This document shows positions 18,121-28,129 of a stretch of DNA of 64,000 nt, piece by piece. Origin of the DNA: Mesorhizobium sp. WSM3862 (GTDB taxonomy: Bacteria; Pseudomonadota; Alphaproteobacteria; Rhizobiales; Rhizobiaceae); NCBI RefSeq assembly GCF_002294985.1, contig NZ_NSGE01000004.1, positions 1-64,000 on the forward strand, read 5' to 3'. Position 1 is the stretch's first letter. Each line of letters begins with the position of its first letter. The translations under genes were made by a program, and so were the position numbers. The notes beneath the pieces were generated by a model, which worked only from the letters and a program-made list of their open reading frames with translations, was not told the DNA's origin and searched no databases.

Positions 18121-18149
18121 TTTCCTTCTCCCCTTGTGGGAGAAGGAAA
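18121..18149 (+). repeat. Intercistronic hairpin after the binding-protein gene
   Basis: Perfect 12-bp inverted repeat TTTCCTTCTCCC / GGGAGAAGGAAA around a CTTGT loop, nine bases after the binding-protein stop. No T-run follows, so it is not a classical terminator. It may protect the upstream mRNA end. The core resembles the CTCCCC-type repeats found elsewhere in the window. Confidence 0.7.
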
Positions 18150-18260
18150 GACAGGGCAGCGCCTGCATCGACCATTGGCACTGCTCCAGCAATTCAACAC
18201 ATGATCAAGACCGCGCCCGCCAGGAAGGCGCGACCCGAAACTGGAAGGAGGAGGAACACG

Positions 18261-19121
18261 ATGCGCTACCGCAACGCCACCGCGTATCGCTTCCTCACGC
18301 CTTATCTCCTGATCTTCGCCATCTTCTGGATCTGGCCGATCATCAGCTCCTTCCTGATCTCCTTCCAGGCGACCCGCACCGTGCCGTGGCGCTTCGCGCC
18401 GACCTTCAACTGGGGCCGCCTGATCGGCGACCCCGCCTTCTTCAACGCGCTGAAGAACACGCTGCTGATCCTCGTCATCCAGGTGCCGGTGATGATCTCG
18501 CTGGCGGTCGTGATGGCGGTGCTTCTGAATTCGCCGCTGCTCAAGGCGCGCGGCCTCTACCGCTTCGCCTTCTTCGCCCCGGTCGTGGTCGGCGAGGTGG
18601 CCTATTCGGCGGTGTTCCGGCTGATGTTCAGCCTCGATTTCGGCATCGTCAACAAGCTCTTGAACAGCGTCGGCCTGGAGAAGATCGACTGGTTCTCCAA
18701 CGTCACGCCGGCCATGGCGCTGATCATGATCGCGGTGACCTGGCGCTGGGCCGGCTACAACGCCATCATCATTCTTGCCGGCCTGCAATCCATTCCCGAT
18801 GACGTCTACGAGGCGGCGACGCTCGACCGCGTCAGCAAGCTGAAGCAGTTCTTTTACATCACCCTGCCGCTGTTGAAGCCGGTCATCGTCTTTTGCGCCG
18901 TGCTGTCGATCATCGGTACCATGCAGCTCTTCACCGAACCATTCCTGATCACCGAACGCGGCGGGCCGGGCGGCGGCACCGAAACCCTTGGCCTCTTGCT
19001 ATACCGCCAGGGCTTCCGCTCGCTCAATTTCGGCTATGCCTCGGCGATCGCCTACACCATGGCGGGCCTCGCCATCGCCATCACTTTGGTGCAGCTCTGG
19101 CTGACGAGGGAGCCGAAATGA
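18261..19121 (+). CDS. MalF-type sugar ABC transporter permease
   Basis: A 286-aa inner-membrane permease with six predicted helices. The cytoplasmic coupling loop has the EAA motif (YEAATLDRVSKLKQFFYITL) followed by PLLKPVIVF. A strong ribosome-binding site (GGAAGGAGGAGGA) fixes the start at MRYRNATAYRF, although the frame is open further upstream through the intercistronic hairpin. It overlaps the next permease as ATGA. Together with that protein it forms the channel of the CUT1 importer. Confidence 0.93.
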   Translation: MRYRNATAYRFLTPYLLIFAIFWIWPIISSFLISFQATRTVPWRFAPTFNWGRLIGDPAFFNALKNTLLILVIQVPVMISLAVVMAVLLNSPLLKARGLYRFAFFAPVVVGEVAYSAVFRLMFSLDFGIVNKLLNSVGLEKIDWFSNVTPAMALIMIAVTWRWAGYNAIIILAGLQSIPDDVYEAATLDRVSKLKQFFYITLPLLKPVIVFCAVLSIIGTMQLFTEPFLITERGGPGGGTETLGLLLYRQGFRSLNFGYASAIAYTMAGLAIAITLVQLWLTREPK

Positions 19122-19954
19122 CCTCGCGCTCGCAAAGGCGGCTTGGGCGCAGCATCCTGCTGCATCTCGTCCTGACGCCGCTGGCGCTGATCTGGCTGTT
19201 CCCGCTGTGGATGATGGTGGTGTTCTCCACCATGCCCGACAACGGCATCTTCAGCCCCGGCATCGAGCTTCTGCCGCATGACGGCTTCCTCGACAATTTC
19301 AACAATCTGCAGCGCGACACCAATTTCGTCGGCGCGATCGGCATCTCGGTCTCGGTGGCGGTGACCTACACCTTTCTCTCGGTACTGCTGACCTCGATGG
19401 CCGGCTGGGCGCTGGCGCGCTACGACTTCCTCGGCAAGGGCGTGGTGGTGGCGATCATCTTCGGCACCATCACGCTTCCCTACGCCGTGGTGCTGATCCC
19501 GCAATTCATCATGGTGGCGCGCGACTTCCAGCTCGCCAACACCTGGATCGCGCTGATCGTGCCGCCGCTGTTCAATTCGCTCGGCGTGCTCTTCATGCGC
19601 CAGGCCTTTTCGATGATGCCGGCCGAGCTGTTCGACGCGGCGAGGGTCGAAGGCGTGAAGGAATGGCGCATCTTTCTGTTCGTGGCGCTGCCTTTGGCGC
19701 GGCCGATGCTGGCGGCCCTCGCCATCATTCTCTTCCTCGCCTCGTGGAATAACTATCTCTGGCCGCTTTTGATCAACAGCCAGCCCGGCGCGATGACGGC
19801 GCCGGTGGCGCTCGGCACCCTGATCGGCCTGACCAAGGTGTCCTGGGGCGGCATCATGGCCGGCGCCGTCATGCTGACCGTGCCGATGCTGATCGTCTTC
19901 GTGCTGCTGCAGCGCCATTTCATCGCCGGCATCGCCGCCGGCGCGGTCAAATAG
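19118..19954 (+). CDS. MalG-type sugar ABC transporter permease
   Basis: A 278-aa permease pairing with the preceding MalF-type protein. It starts MTSRSQRRLGRSILLH, with the first helix at about 12-32, and carries the EAA-loop variant FDAARVEGVKEWRIFLFVAL followed by PLARPMLAAL. The start is set by the ATGA overlap with the upstream stop. The ATPase gene begins 12 nt after its stop, behind AGGAACGAG. Confidence 0.93.
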   Translation: MTSRSQRRLGRSILLHLVLTPLALIWLFPLWMMVVFSTMPDNGIFSPGIELLPHDGFLDNFNNLQRDTNFVGAIGISVSVAVTYTFLSVLLTSMAGWALARYDFLGKGVVVAIIFGTITLPYAVVLIPQFIMVARDFQLANTWIALIVPPLFNSLGVLFMRQAFSMMPAELFDAARVEGVKEWRIFLFVALPLARPMLAALAIILFLASWNNYLWPLLINSQPGAMTAPVALGTLIGLTKVSWGGIMAGAVMLTVPMLIVFVLLQRHFIAGIAAGAVK

Positions 19955-19966
19955 GATAGGAACGAG

Positions 19967-21052
<1,086 letters not shown>

Positions 21053-21107
21053 CTTTCCTTTCTGCCCGATCGCGAAGGCGTGGCGGCGACCGCATGGAGA
21101 ATTCGAC

Positions 21108-23135
21108 ATGACATTCGGAAAAATTCGCTGGGGCATTCTCGGACCCGGCAGCATCGCCAAATCCTTTGCCGGCGGCCTGGCGCAGTCGCGCATCGGCGAA
21201 CTGGTCGCGCTCGGCGCTCGCAATCCCGGCAAGCTGGGCCTTGCCGAGACTTTTCCGGGCGCGCGCATCCTCGACGGCTATGACGCGCTGCTTGCCGACG
21301 AGGACGTCGATGCGGTCTATATTTCGATCCCGCATCCAGGCCATGCCGAATGGGCGATCAAGGCGGCAGAGGCCGGCAAGCATGTGCTGTGCGAAAAGCC
21401 GCTCGCGCTCACCGCCTTCGAGGCCGACGCCATGATGCATGCGGCGCGAAAAGCGGGCACCTTCCTGGGCGAAGCTTTCATGTACCGGCTGCATCCGCAG
21501 ACGCTGCAGCTGGTCGAGCTGATCAAATCGGGCGCCATCGGCGAGGTCCGCATGATCAAGTCGAGCTTCGGCTTCGCCATGCCGGGCTTCATGCCCGAGC
21601 ACCGGCTCTACGCCAACGAGCTGGCCGGCGGCGGCATCCTCGACGTCGGCGGCTATCCGGTCTCGATGGCGCGGCTGATTGCCGGCGCCGCGGCGGGAAA
21701 ACCTTTCCTCGAGCCGGACAAGGTCGTAGGTGCGGGCCATCTCGGCCAGTCCGGCGTCGATGAATGGGCCTCGGCGGTGCTCCATTTCCCCGGCGGCATC
21801 GTCGCCGAGGTTTCCTGCAGCATCTCGCTCAACCAGGACAATGTACTGCGCATTTTCGGCACCAACGGCCAAATCGAGGTGCCGGACTTCTGGTTCGCCG
21901 GTGGCAACCGCGATGTCGGACCGGGCCGGATCGAGGTGATCCGGTCCGGCGGCACGCGCGAGGTGATCAGTGTAAACGAGATCCGCCACCTCTATTCCTT
22001 CGAGGTTGACGCCGCCGGCGAGGCGATCCTGGCCGGCCGCCAGGAATTCGCCTGGCCGGGCATGGGCTGGACCGACAGCCTGGGCACGTTGCGCGTTCTC
22101 GACAAATGGCGCGCCGCCGTCGGGCTGGAATACGAGATCGAAAAGCCGGCTAAGCGCGTCAACACCATCTCCGGCCGGCCGCTCGGCGCCAACGGCACAG
22201 CCATCGGCAAACGCGCGATTCCGGGCCTGCCGAAGCCCGTCTCGCGCCTGGCGCTCGGCTTCGAGGATTTCCGCACCTTCTCCTCGGGCTCGATCCTGCT
22301 CGACGCTTATTTCGAAGCCGGCGGCAACCTGTTCGACACCGGCTTCGTCTATGGCGCCGGCTACACCGAGACGCTGCTTGGGCAATGGCTGAGCAATCGC
22401 GGCGTGCGCCAGCAGTCGGTCATCATCGCCAAGGGCGCGCACACGCCGCTCTGCTACCCCGACGTGATCGGCAAGCAGCTTGCCCAGTCGCTCGACCGGC
22501 TGCAGACCGACCATGTCGACATTTATTTCATGCATCGCGACAATCCGGACGTGCCGATCGGCGAGTTCGTCGATGCCATGGACCGCGAGGTCAAGGCCGG
22601 CCGCATCCGCGGCCTGTTCGGCGGCTCCAACTGGACGATGGAGCGTATGGACGCGGCGATCGCCTATGCCGAACGCACCGGCAAGCAGAAGCCCGGCGCG
22701 CTTTCCAACAATTTTTCGCTGGCCGAGATGCTGGAGCCGATCTGGGCCGGCTGCATCACCTCTTCCACCGACGATTGGAAAGCTTGGCTGACGGCGCGGC
22801 AAATGCCCAACTTCGCCTGGTCGAGCCAGGGCCGCGGCTTCTTCACCGACCGCGCTGGCCGCGACCGCACCGACAATGAAGAGCTGGTGCGGGTCTGGTA
22901 TTCGGAAAAGAACTTCGGCCGCCGCGACCGCGCCATCGAACTTGCAAGCAGGCTCGGCAAAAGCCCGATCCATGTCGCGCTCGCCTATGTCCTGGCGCAG
23001 CCCTTCCCGTCCGTTCCCCTGATCGGCCCGCGCACGCTGGATGAGCTGGAGGACAGCCTCAAGGCGCTGGATATTGCGCTGTCGCCGGACGATCTGGAGT
23101 GGCTGGACAACGGGCCGGAGAGACGGAGGGCGTAG
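21108..23135 (+). CDS. Fusion of a Gfo/Idh/MocA dehydrogenase and an aldo/keto reductase
   Basis: A 675-aa single open frame containing two oxidoreductases. Residues 5-335 form a Gfo/Idh/MocA enzyme: Rossmann start IRWGILGPGSIAKSF and the conserved EKP (96-98). Residues 375-670 form an aldo/keto reductase whose catalytic tetrad can be placed: Asp410, Tyr415 (FDTGFVYGAGY), Lys442 (IIAKGAH) and His476 (DIYFMHRDN). About 35 linker residues join them, with no stop or frameshift. Sitting at the end of the CUT1 operon, it probably oxidises and reduces the imported sugar or polyol, possibly with cofactor recycling between halves. Both families are certain; the reaction is inference. Confidence 0.93.
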   Translation: MTFGKIRWGILGPGSIAKSFAGGLAQSRIGELVALGARNPGKLGLAETFPGARILDGYDALLADEDVDAVYISIPHPGHAEWAIKAAEAGKHVLCEKPLALTAFEADAMMHAARKAGTFLGEAFMYRLHPQTLQLVELIKSGAIGEVRMIKSSFGFAMPGFMPEHRLYANELAGGGILDVGGYPVSMARLIAGAAAGKPFLEPDKVVGAGHLGQSGVDEWASAVLHFPGGIVAEVSCSISLNQDNVLRIFGTNGQIEVPDFWFAGGNRDVGPGRIEVIRSGGTREVISVNEIRHLYSFEVDAAGEAILAGRQEFAWPGMGWTDSLGTLRVLDKWRAAVGLEYEIEKPAKRVNTISGRPLGANGTAIGKRAIPGLPKPVSRLALGFEDFRTFSSGSILLDAYFEAGGNLFDTGFVYGAGYTETLLGQWLSNRGVRQQSVIIAKGAHTPLCYPDVIGKQLAQSLDRLQTDHVDIYFMHRDNPDVPIGEFVDAMDREVKAGRIRGLFGGSNWTMERMDAAIAYAERTGKQKPGALSNNFSLAEMLEPIWAGCITSSTDDWKAWLTARQMPNFAWSSQGRGFFTDRAGRDRTDNEELVRVWYSEKNFGRRDRAIELASRLGKSPIHVALAYVLAQPFPSVPLIGPRTLDELEDSLKALDIALSPDDLEWLDNGPERRRA

Positions 23136-23139
23136 CGCC

Positions 23140-23289
23140 AATCTCCCCCCTCGAGGGGGAGATGGCCGCAAGGCGGCCAGAGGGGGTCGGTCCGACTGGG
23201 CTCGGCCTGCTGCGGCAGATGGAGTTGGCGCTCCGCGAGGCGACCTCCTCTGGCCTGCCGGCCATCTCCCCCGCTTGGGGGGAGATCAC
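23140..23289. repeat. Nested palindromic intergenic repeat, family A, copy 1
   Basis: About 150 bp between convergent genes. Each end is a hairpin (ATCTCCCCCCTCGAGGGGGA on the left, CTCCCCCGCTTGGGGGGAG on the right) flanked inward by a second palindrome (GGCCGCAAGGCGGCC, GGCCTGCCGGCC). The two halves are inverted relative to each other. The same design recurs at 24963-25119. Confidence 0.85.
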
Positions 23290-23303
23290 CAGTTTCGCTG
23301 CCC

Positions 23304-23732
23304 TCAGCGATCAACCCGCGTCGACAAAATAATCGACGACGACGTCCGCTCCACTCCCTCCATTGCCCCGATCTGGTCGAGCAGCGCGTCGAGATCCCGG
23401 ATCGACGGCGCGTCGACGATGACGATCATGTCGAAATTGCCGCTCACCGAATGCACCGTCCGGACCGGCGGCATTGCCTCCAGGCTACGCACCACCTTGT
23501 CGGCGAGTTTCGGCGTGACGGTGAGCAGCACATGCGCCTTGACCAGACCCTGCTCATAGTCGGGCGACAGCCTGACGCCGTAGCCTGCGATGATGCCGCG
23601 CTGCTCCAGCCGCTCGATCCGGCTCTGCACCGTGGTGCGCGACACGCCGAGCTTTCTCGCCAGCTCGGCGGTGGAGGCGCGCGCGTTGGCGCGCAGCAGC
23701 GTCAGCAGGGCCTGTTCAGCTTCACTGATCAT
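23304..23732 (-). CDS. Lrp/AsnC-family transcriptional regulator
   Basis: A 142-aa regulator. An N-terminal winged helix-turn-helix (STAELARKLGVSRTTVQSRI) is followed by an RAM/AsnC ligand-binding domain (VKAHVLLTVTPKLADKVVRS, then GNFDMIVIVDAPSIRDLDAL). A TTG seven codons upstream is an alternative start, but GAAGG precedes the ATG used. It is divergent from a saccharopine-dehydrogenase-family gene across 120 bp and is its likely regulator, perhaps sensing lysine or a related amino acid; that link is inferred from position. Confidence 0.92.
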   Translation of the reverse strand: MISEAEQALLTLLRANARASTAELARKLGVSRTTVQSRIERLEQRGIIAGYGVRLSPDYEQGLVKAHVLLTVTPKLADKVVRSLEAMPPVRTVHSVSGNFDMIVIVDAPSIRDLDALLDQIGAMEGVERTSSSIILSTRVDR

Positions 23733-23852
23733 TTCGACGAAACCCTTCGGCAAATTGCACTATGTTCAGCTTCACTTTGCCAGATTCCGAGCTTCCTTTC
23801 GACAGGCAAGCTGCGATGATTCCTGCCAACTCGAACTGGCAGGGGTATCGTC

Positions 23853-24956
23853 ATGAAAAACATTGTTGTCGTCGGTGCCGGCAAGATCGGCTCGACCATC
23901 GCTGAAATGCTTACCACCACGGGCGACTACCGCGTCACGGTGGTCGACCGTTCGGCGGCCCAGCTCGCCGCAGCCGAATTGCCGGCCGGCGTCGAGAGCA
24001 AGGAACTCGACATCGCCCTGCCCGGAGCGCTTGAGGCAGCGCTTGCCGGCAAATTCGCTGTGCTGAGCGCCGCGCCCTTCCACCTCACCACCCGCATCGC
24101 GGAGGCTGCGGCGAAGGCGGGCGTGCATTATCTCGACCTCACCGAGGACGTCGCCAGCACCCGCCGGGTCAAGGAACTGGCCCGTGAGGGCAAGAGCGCC
24201 TTCATCCCGCAATGCGGCCTGGCGCCGGGCTTCATCTCGATCGTCGCCAACGATCTGGCCAGCCGCTTCGACACGCTGGAAAGCGTGCGCATGCGCGTCG
24301 GCGCGCTGCCGCAATATCCGTCGAATGCGTTGAACTACAATCTCACCTGGAGCACCGACGGCGTCATCAACGAATATTGCGAGCCTTGCGAGGCGATCGT
24401 CGAGGGCGAGCTGGTCGAGGTGCCGCCGCTGGAGGAGCGCGAGGAATTCTCGCTCGACGGCGTCACCTATGAGGCTTTCAATACCTCCGGCGGTCTCGGC
24501 ACTCTGGCCGAGACGCTGAAGGGCAAGGTGCGGACCCTGAACTACCGCACCATCCGCTATCCCGGTCATGCCGCCATCATGAAGGCGCTGCTCAACGACC
24601 TCGGGCTGCGCCACCGCCGCGACGTGCTGAAGGACATTTTCGAGAGCGCCCTGCCGGCGACGCTGCAGGATGTCGTCATCGTCTTCGTCACCGTCTCGGG
24701 CCGCCGCAACGGCCGCCTGCTGCAGGAGACCTATGCCAACAAGATCTATTCGCACCGCGTCGGTTCCGTCGTGCGCAGCGCCATCCAGATCACCACCGCC
24801 TCCGGCATCTGCGCCGTGCTCGACATGCTGGCCGACGGCACGCTGCCGGCGAAAGGTTTCGTCCGGCAGGAAGACATCGCGCTCGACGCATTTCTGGCCA
24901 ACCGCTTCGGCCGCGCCTACGCCCAGCACGAGACGGCGAGCCGCCTGGCGGGCTGA
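23853..24956 (+). CDS. Saccharopine dehydrogenase-family oxidoreductase
   Basis: A 367-aa NAD(P)-dependent enzyme. It starts with the Rossmann motif VVVGAGKIGSTIAEML and continues with VHYLDLTEDVASTRRVKELA and IPQCGLAPGFISIVANDL, the conserved substrate-domain entry of saccharopine dehydrogenase/lysine dehydrogenase-like proteins. The length fits lysine 6-dehydrogenase-like members better than full saccharopine reductases. Likely role is lysine or related amino acid catabolism. It is divergent from an Lrp-type regulator and followed by a family A repeat. Confidence 0.88.
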   Translation: MKNIVVVGAGKIGSTIAEMLTTTGDYRVTVVDRSAAQLAAAELPAGVESKELDIALPGALEAALAGKFAVLSAAPFHLTTRIAEAAAKAGVHYLDLTEDVASTRRVKELAREGKSAFIPQCGLAPGFISIVANDLASRFDTLESVRMRVGALPQYPSNALNYNLTWSTDGVINEYCEPCEAIVEGELVEVPPLEEREEFSLDGVTYEAFNTSGGLGTLAETLKGKVRTLNYRTIRYPGHAAIMKALLNDLGLRHRRDVLKDIFESALPATLQDVVIVFVTVSGRRNGRLLQETYANKIYSHRVGSVVRSAIQITTASGICAVLDMLADGTLPAKGFVRQEDIALDAFLANRFGRAYAQHETASRLAG

Positions 24957-24962
24957 GCTTTG

Positions 24963-25119
24963 TGATCTCCCCCCTTGAGGGGGAGATGTCGCCGAAGGCG
25001 ACAGAGGGGGTCCTCTCGGCCAGTGCAGCGCATGTAGAAGCCAAAGACGGAAGTCGGCGCTTCACGCGCGGCGACCCGCTCTGGCCTGCCGGCCATCTCC
25101 CCCTCAAGGGGGAGATCAC
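24963..25119. repeat. Nested palindromic intergenic repeat, family A, copy 2
   Basis: A 157-bp element between convergent genes, beginning GTGATCTCC and ending GGAGATCAC, so its termini are inverted repeats. Inside each end is a CTCCCC-type hairpin and then a shorter palindrome (GTCGCCGAAGGCGAC on the left, GGCCTGCCGGCC on the right). The central 60 bp share little with copy 1. Confidence 0.87.
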
Positions 25120-25126
25120 GCTCCCT

Positions 25127-26524
25127 CTAAACATGCAGCGCGTGCCCGAGTGCCTTCAGCGCCGCTTCCTGGAAGCCCTCGCCCTGGGTCGGATGCGCAT
25201 GAATGGTGCCGGCTATGTCTTCAAGCCGCGCGCCCATTTCGAGCGCCAGGCCAAAGGCCGCGGCCAGTTCCGAAACGCCCTGCCCGACCGCCTGGATGCC
25301 CAGCACCAGATGATTGTCCGCGCGGGCGACGATGCGCACGAACCCATCCTCGCCTTGCTTGGTCATGGCGCGGCCGTTGGCTGCGAACGGAAAATGTCCG
25401 ATCTTGATCTCGCCGGCGAGCGCCTTCGCCTCGTCCGGCGACAGGCCGGCGGTGACCAGCTCGGGATCGGTGAAGCAGATCGCCGGGATCGCGCGCTTGT
25501 CCCAGCCTCGTTTGTGGCCTGCGACGATCTCGGCCACCATCTCGCCCTGCGCCATCGCCCGGTGCGCCAGCATCGGCTCTCCGGTGACATCGCCGATAGC
25601 GTAGATGCCCCGCATCGAGGTGCGGCACTGGTCGTCGATGCGGATGAATCTTCCGACCATGTCGAGGTCGATCTGCTCCAGCCCCCAGCCCTCGGTGAGC
25701 GGCTTGCGCCCCACCGTGACCAGGACCTTGTCGGCGGCGACCTTGGCGTTCTTGCCATCTGCCGTCTCGACCAGCAGCGCATCGCCCTTGGTCGACAGCC
25801 CCTTGGCCTTGGCACCCAGCATCACCTCGATGCCGAGCTCGCCGAGCCGCTTCAGCACCGGCCGCGTCAGCTCGGCATCATATTGCGCAAGCACGCGCGG
25901 CAGGGCTTCGACCACGGCGACCTTGGCGCCCATCTTGGCGAAGGCCATGCCGAGCTCGAGCCCGATATAGCCGCCGCCGACGACGGCGAGCTTGTCCGGC
26001 ACCGCGCTCAGCGCCAGCGCTTCGGTCGACGAGATGACCGGGCCGCCGAAGGGCAGGAACGGCAGTTCGGCCGGCACCGAGCCGCTGGCGATCACCACCG
26101 CCTCGGCGCGGATCACCTGGCTTCCCGTCTCGGTCTCGACCTCGACGGTCTTGCCGTCACGGAACGTCGCCCAGCCCTGCACGGTCTTGACCTTGGCCTT
26201 CTTCAGCAGGCCAGCGACGCCGCTGTTCAGCCGGCTAACGATGCCGTCCTTCCATGCGACCGTCTTGGTCAGGTCGAGCGTCGGCGGGGCGACCGCGATG
26301 CCGAGCGGCCCCTTGCCGCCGGCCATGTGCGCGATCTTCTCGAACTCTTCCGCCGCGTGAATGAGCGCCTTGGACGGGATGCAGCCGACATTGAGGCAGG
26401 TGCCGCCCGGCTTGCCGAACTCGACGATCACCGTGTCGATACCGAGTTGCCCGGCGCGGATGGCGCAGACATAGCCGCCCGGACCGGCGCCGATGACGAG
26501 CAGCTTGCAGGAGATCTCTTTCAT
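25127..26524 (-). CDS. lpdA: Dihydrolipoyl dehydrogenase, E3 of the branched-chain 2-oxoacid dehydrogenase complex
   Basis: A 465-aa flavoprotein that reoxidises dihydrolipoamide with NAD+. FAD motif [19 protein letters not shown], redox disulfide Cys43/Cys48 ([13 protein letters not shown]), NAD-binding [12 protein letters not shown] and the C-terminal catalytic HAHPTQGE are all present. A GTG seven codons upstream is a possible alternative start. It is the last gene of the E1alpha-E1beta-E2-E3 set, separated from E2 by 276 nt holding a family B repeat, so it may be separately expressed. Context makes it the complex-specific E3. Confidence 0.94.
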   Translation of the reverse strand: MKEISCKLLVIGAGPGGYVCAIRAGQLGIDTVIVEFGKPGGTCLNVGCIPSKALIHAAEEFEKIAHMAGGKGPLGIAVAPPTLDLTKTVAWKDGIVSRLNSGVAGLLKKAKVKTVQGWATFRDGKTVEVETETGSQVIRAEAVVIASGSVPAELPFLPFGGPVISSTEALALSAVPDKLAVVGGGYIGLELGMAFAKMGAKVAVVEALPRVLAQYDAELTRPVLKRLGELGIEVMLGAKAKGLSTKGDALLVETADGKNAKVAADKVLVTVGRKPLTEGWGLEQIDLDMVGRFIRIDDQCRTSMRGIYAIGDVTGEPMLAHRAMAQGEMVAEIVAGHKRGWDKRAIPAICFTDPELVTAGLSPDEAKALAGEIKIGHFPFAANGRAMTKQGEDGFVRIVARADNHLVLGIQAVGQGVSELAAAFGLALEMGARLEDIAGTIHAHPTQGEGFQEAALKALGHALHV

Positions 26525-26614
26525 GGGCTTCTCGTTGCTGAGCACGGGGATTTTGGCAGAGGGTTAGGGCCTGGCGAACGCAGACCGTGGCGATTGGCCG
26601 ATATCCTTGGAATC

Positions 26615-26772
26615 TCGTCATCCTGGGGCGGAGCAAGGAGCGTAGCGACGCGCGTAGACCCCAGGATCCATGCCGTGACGTGAAGGCGTTGCAACGGTCC
26701 AGAATTCTGGTCCGCCGCGCCCTTCGGGCGAGGTCGCGGCATGGATCCTCGGGTCAAGCCCGAGGATGACGA
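26615..26772. repeat. Family B palindromic repeat, copy 1
   Basis: A 158-bp element starting CGTCATCCTGGGGCGGAGCA and ending CCCGAGGATGACG, with a central palindrome around GGTCCAGAATTCTGG. It lies between the E2 and E3 genes. Further full copies lie at 30692-30842 and, inverted, at 40242-40387. Confidence 0.85.
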
Positions 26773-26800
26773 GGGGACAACGTCGTCCGTATCCATACGA

Positions 26801-28114
26801 CTAATCCACGAAGATCAGCGCCGGCGTCTCAAGCAACGTCTTGATCCGCTGCACAAACACCGCGGCATCCCAGCCGTCGATGACGCGATGGTCGAAGCTG
26901 GACGACAGGTTCATCATCTTGCGCGGGATGAACTGCGTGCCGTCCCACACCGGCCGCACCATGATCTTGTTGACGCCGACGATTGCCACTTCCGGATAAT
27001 TGATGACCGGCGTGGTCGCCACGCCGCCCATCGCCCCGAGCGAGGTGATGGTGATGGTCGAGCCGGAAAGCTCATCGCGCGTCGCCGTGCCGGACTTGGC
27101 CGCGTCGGCAAGCCGGTTGATCTCGGCCGCGCTTTCCCAGAGGTCGCGGGCCTCGGCATGCTTGACCACCGGCACGACGAGCCCGGTCGGTGTCTGGGCG
27201 GCGATGCCGACATGGATGCCCGCGTGCTGGTGGATAACGCCGGCCTCGTCGTCGAACAGCGCGTTGAGGTTCGGCTGGTCGGCGATCGCCTTGACCATTG
27301 CCCGCATCAGGAACGGCAGCAGCGTCAGCTTCGGCCGGTCTTGCCGCTTCTCTTTGTTGAGCGCGGCGCGCAGTTCTTCCAGCGCCGTGACGTCGACCTC
27401 CTCGACATAGGTGATATGGGGAATGTGCGACTTTGCCAGCGCCATCTTCTCGGCGATCTTGCGCCGCAGCCCGACGACCTTGATGTCCTCGACGCCCTCC
27501 TTGCGGGCAAGGCCGGTCGCGCGCGCAAGCTGCGGGCCGCGCGCCAGGAAGGCCTCGAAGTCCTCATGGCTGATGCGCCCGGCCGGACCGCTGCCCGCAA
27601 CCTGGCGCAGATCGATGCCGGCTTCCTTGGCGCGCAGTCGGACGGCAGGGGAAGCCAGCGGCTTTTCGCCTTCCGCGCGCGGCGCGCCGATGACGGACGC
27701 TAGGCGCCCAGCCTTCGGTGCCGCTACGGAAGGCTGAGCCGGGACCTGTGCCGGTTTCGGCGCCGCTTTCGGGGCGTCCGACACCGGTTGGGACTTTGCC
27801 TCCACGGGGTCGGCGGGCGCTTCTGCCTTCGGCGCGGCCTTGGCACCGCTGCCTGCGTTCACGTTGCCTTCGCCGGCGATTTTGAGCCGCACGATCGGCG
27901 AGCCGATCGCCACCGTGTCGCCGATCTCGGCGCCGAGCCAGAGGATCTCGCCATCGACGGGCGAGGGAATCTCGACCGTCGCCTTGTCGGTCATGACGGC
28001 CGCCAGCACCGCATCCTCGCGCACCAGGTCGCCGATCTTGACATGCCATTCGACAAGCTCGGCCTCGGCGACGCCTTCGCCGACATCGGGAAGCTTGATG
28101 ACATATTCGCCCAT
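26801..28114 (-). CDS. bkdB: Branched-chain 2-oxoacid dehydrogenase E2 (dihydrolipoyl acyltransferase)
   Basis: A 437-aa core protein. The N-terminal lipoyl domain has lipoylation site Lys44 (MTDKATVEIPSP). Pro/Ala-rich linkers flank a peripheral subunit-binding domain (SPAVRLRAKEAGIDLRQV to GRISHEDFEAFL). The C-terminal acyltransferase domain ends with SSSFDHRVIDGWDAAVF, containing the catalytic His and Asp. It transfers branched acyl groups to CoA. It starts 15 nt after the E1beta stop. The neighbouring E1 genes of the branched-chain type set it apart from pyruvate and 2-oxoglutarate E2s. Confidence 0.93.
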   Translation of the reverse strand: MGEYVIKLPDVGEGVAEAELVEWHVKIGDLVREDAVLAAVMTDKATVEIPSPVDGEILWLGAEIGDTVAIGSPIVRLKIAGEGNVNAGSGAKAAPKAEAPADPVEAKSQPVSDAPKAAPKPAQVPAQPSVAAPKAGRLASVIGAPRAEGEKPLASPAVRLRAKEAGIDLRQVAGSGPAGRISHEDFEAFLARGPQLARATGLARKEGVEDIKVVGLRRKIAEKMALAKSHIPHITYVEEVDVTALEELRAALNKEKRQDRPKLTLLPFLMRAMVKAIADQPNLNALFDDEAGVIHQHAGIHVGIAAQTPTGLVVPVVKHAEARDLWESAAEINRLADAAKSGTATRDELSGSTITITSLGAMGGVATTPVINYPEVAIVGVNKIMVRPVWDGTQFIPRKMMNLSSSFDHRVIDGWDAAVFVQRIKTLLETPALIFVD

Positions 28115-28129
28115 CGTCCGGCCTCCCCC

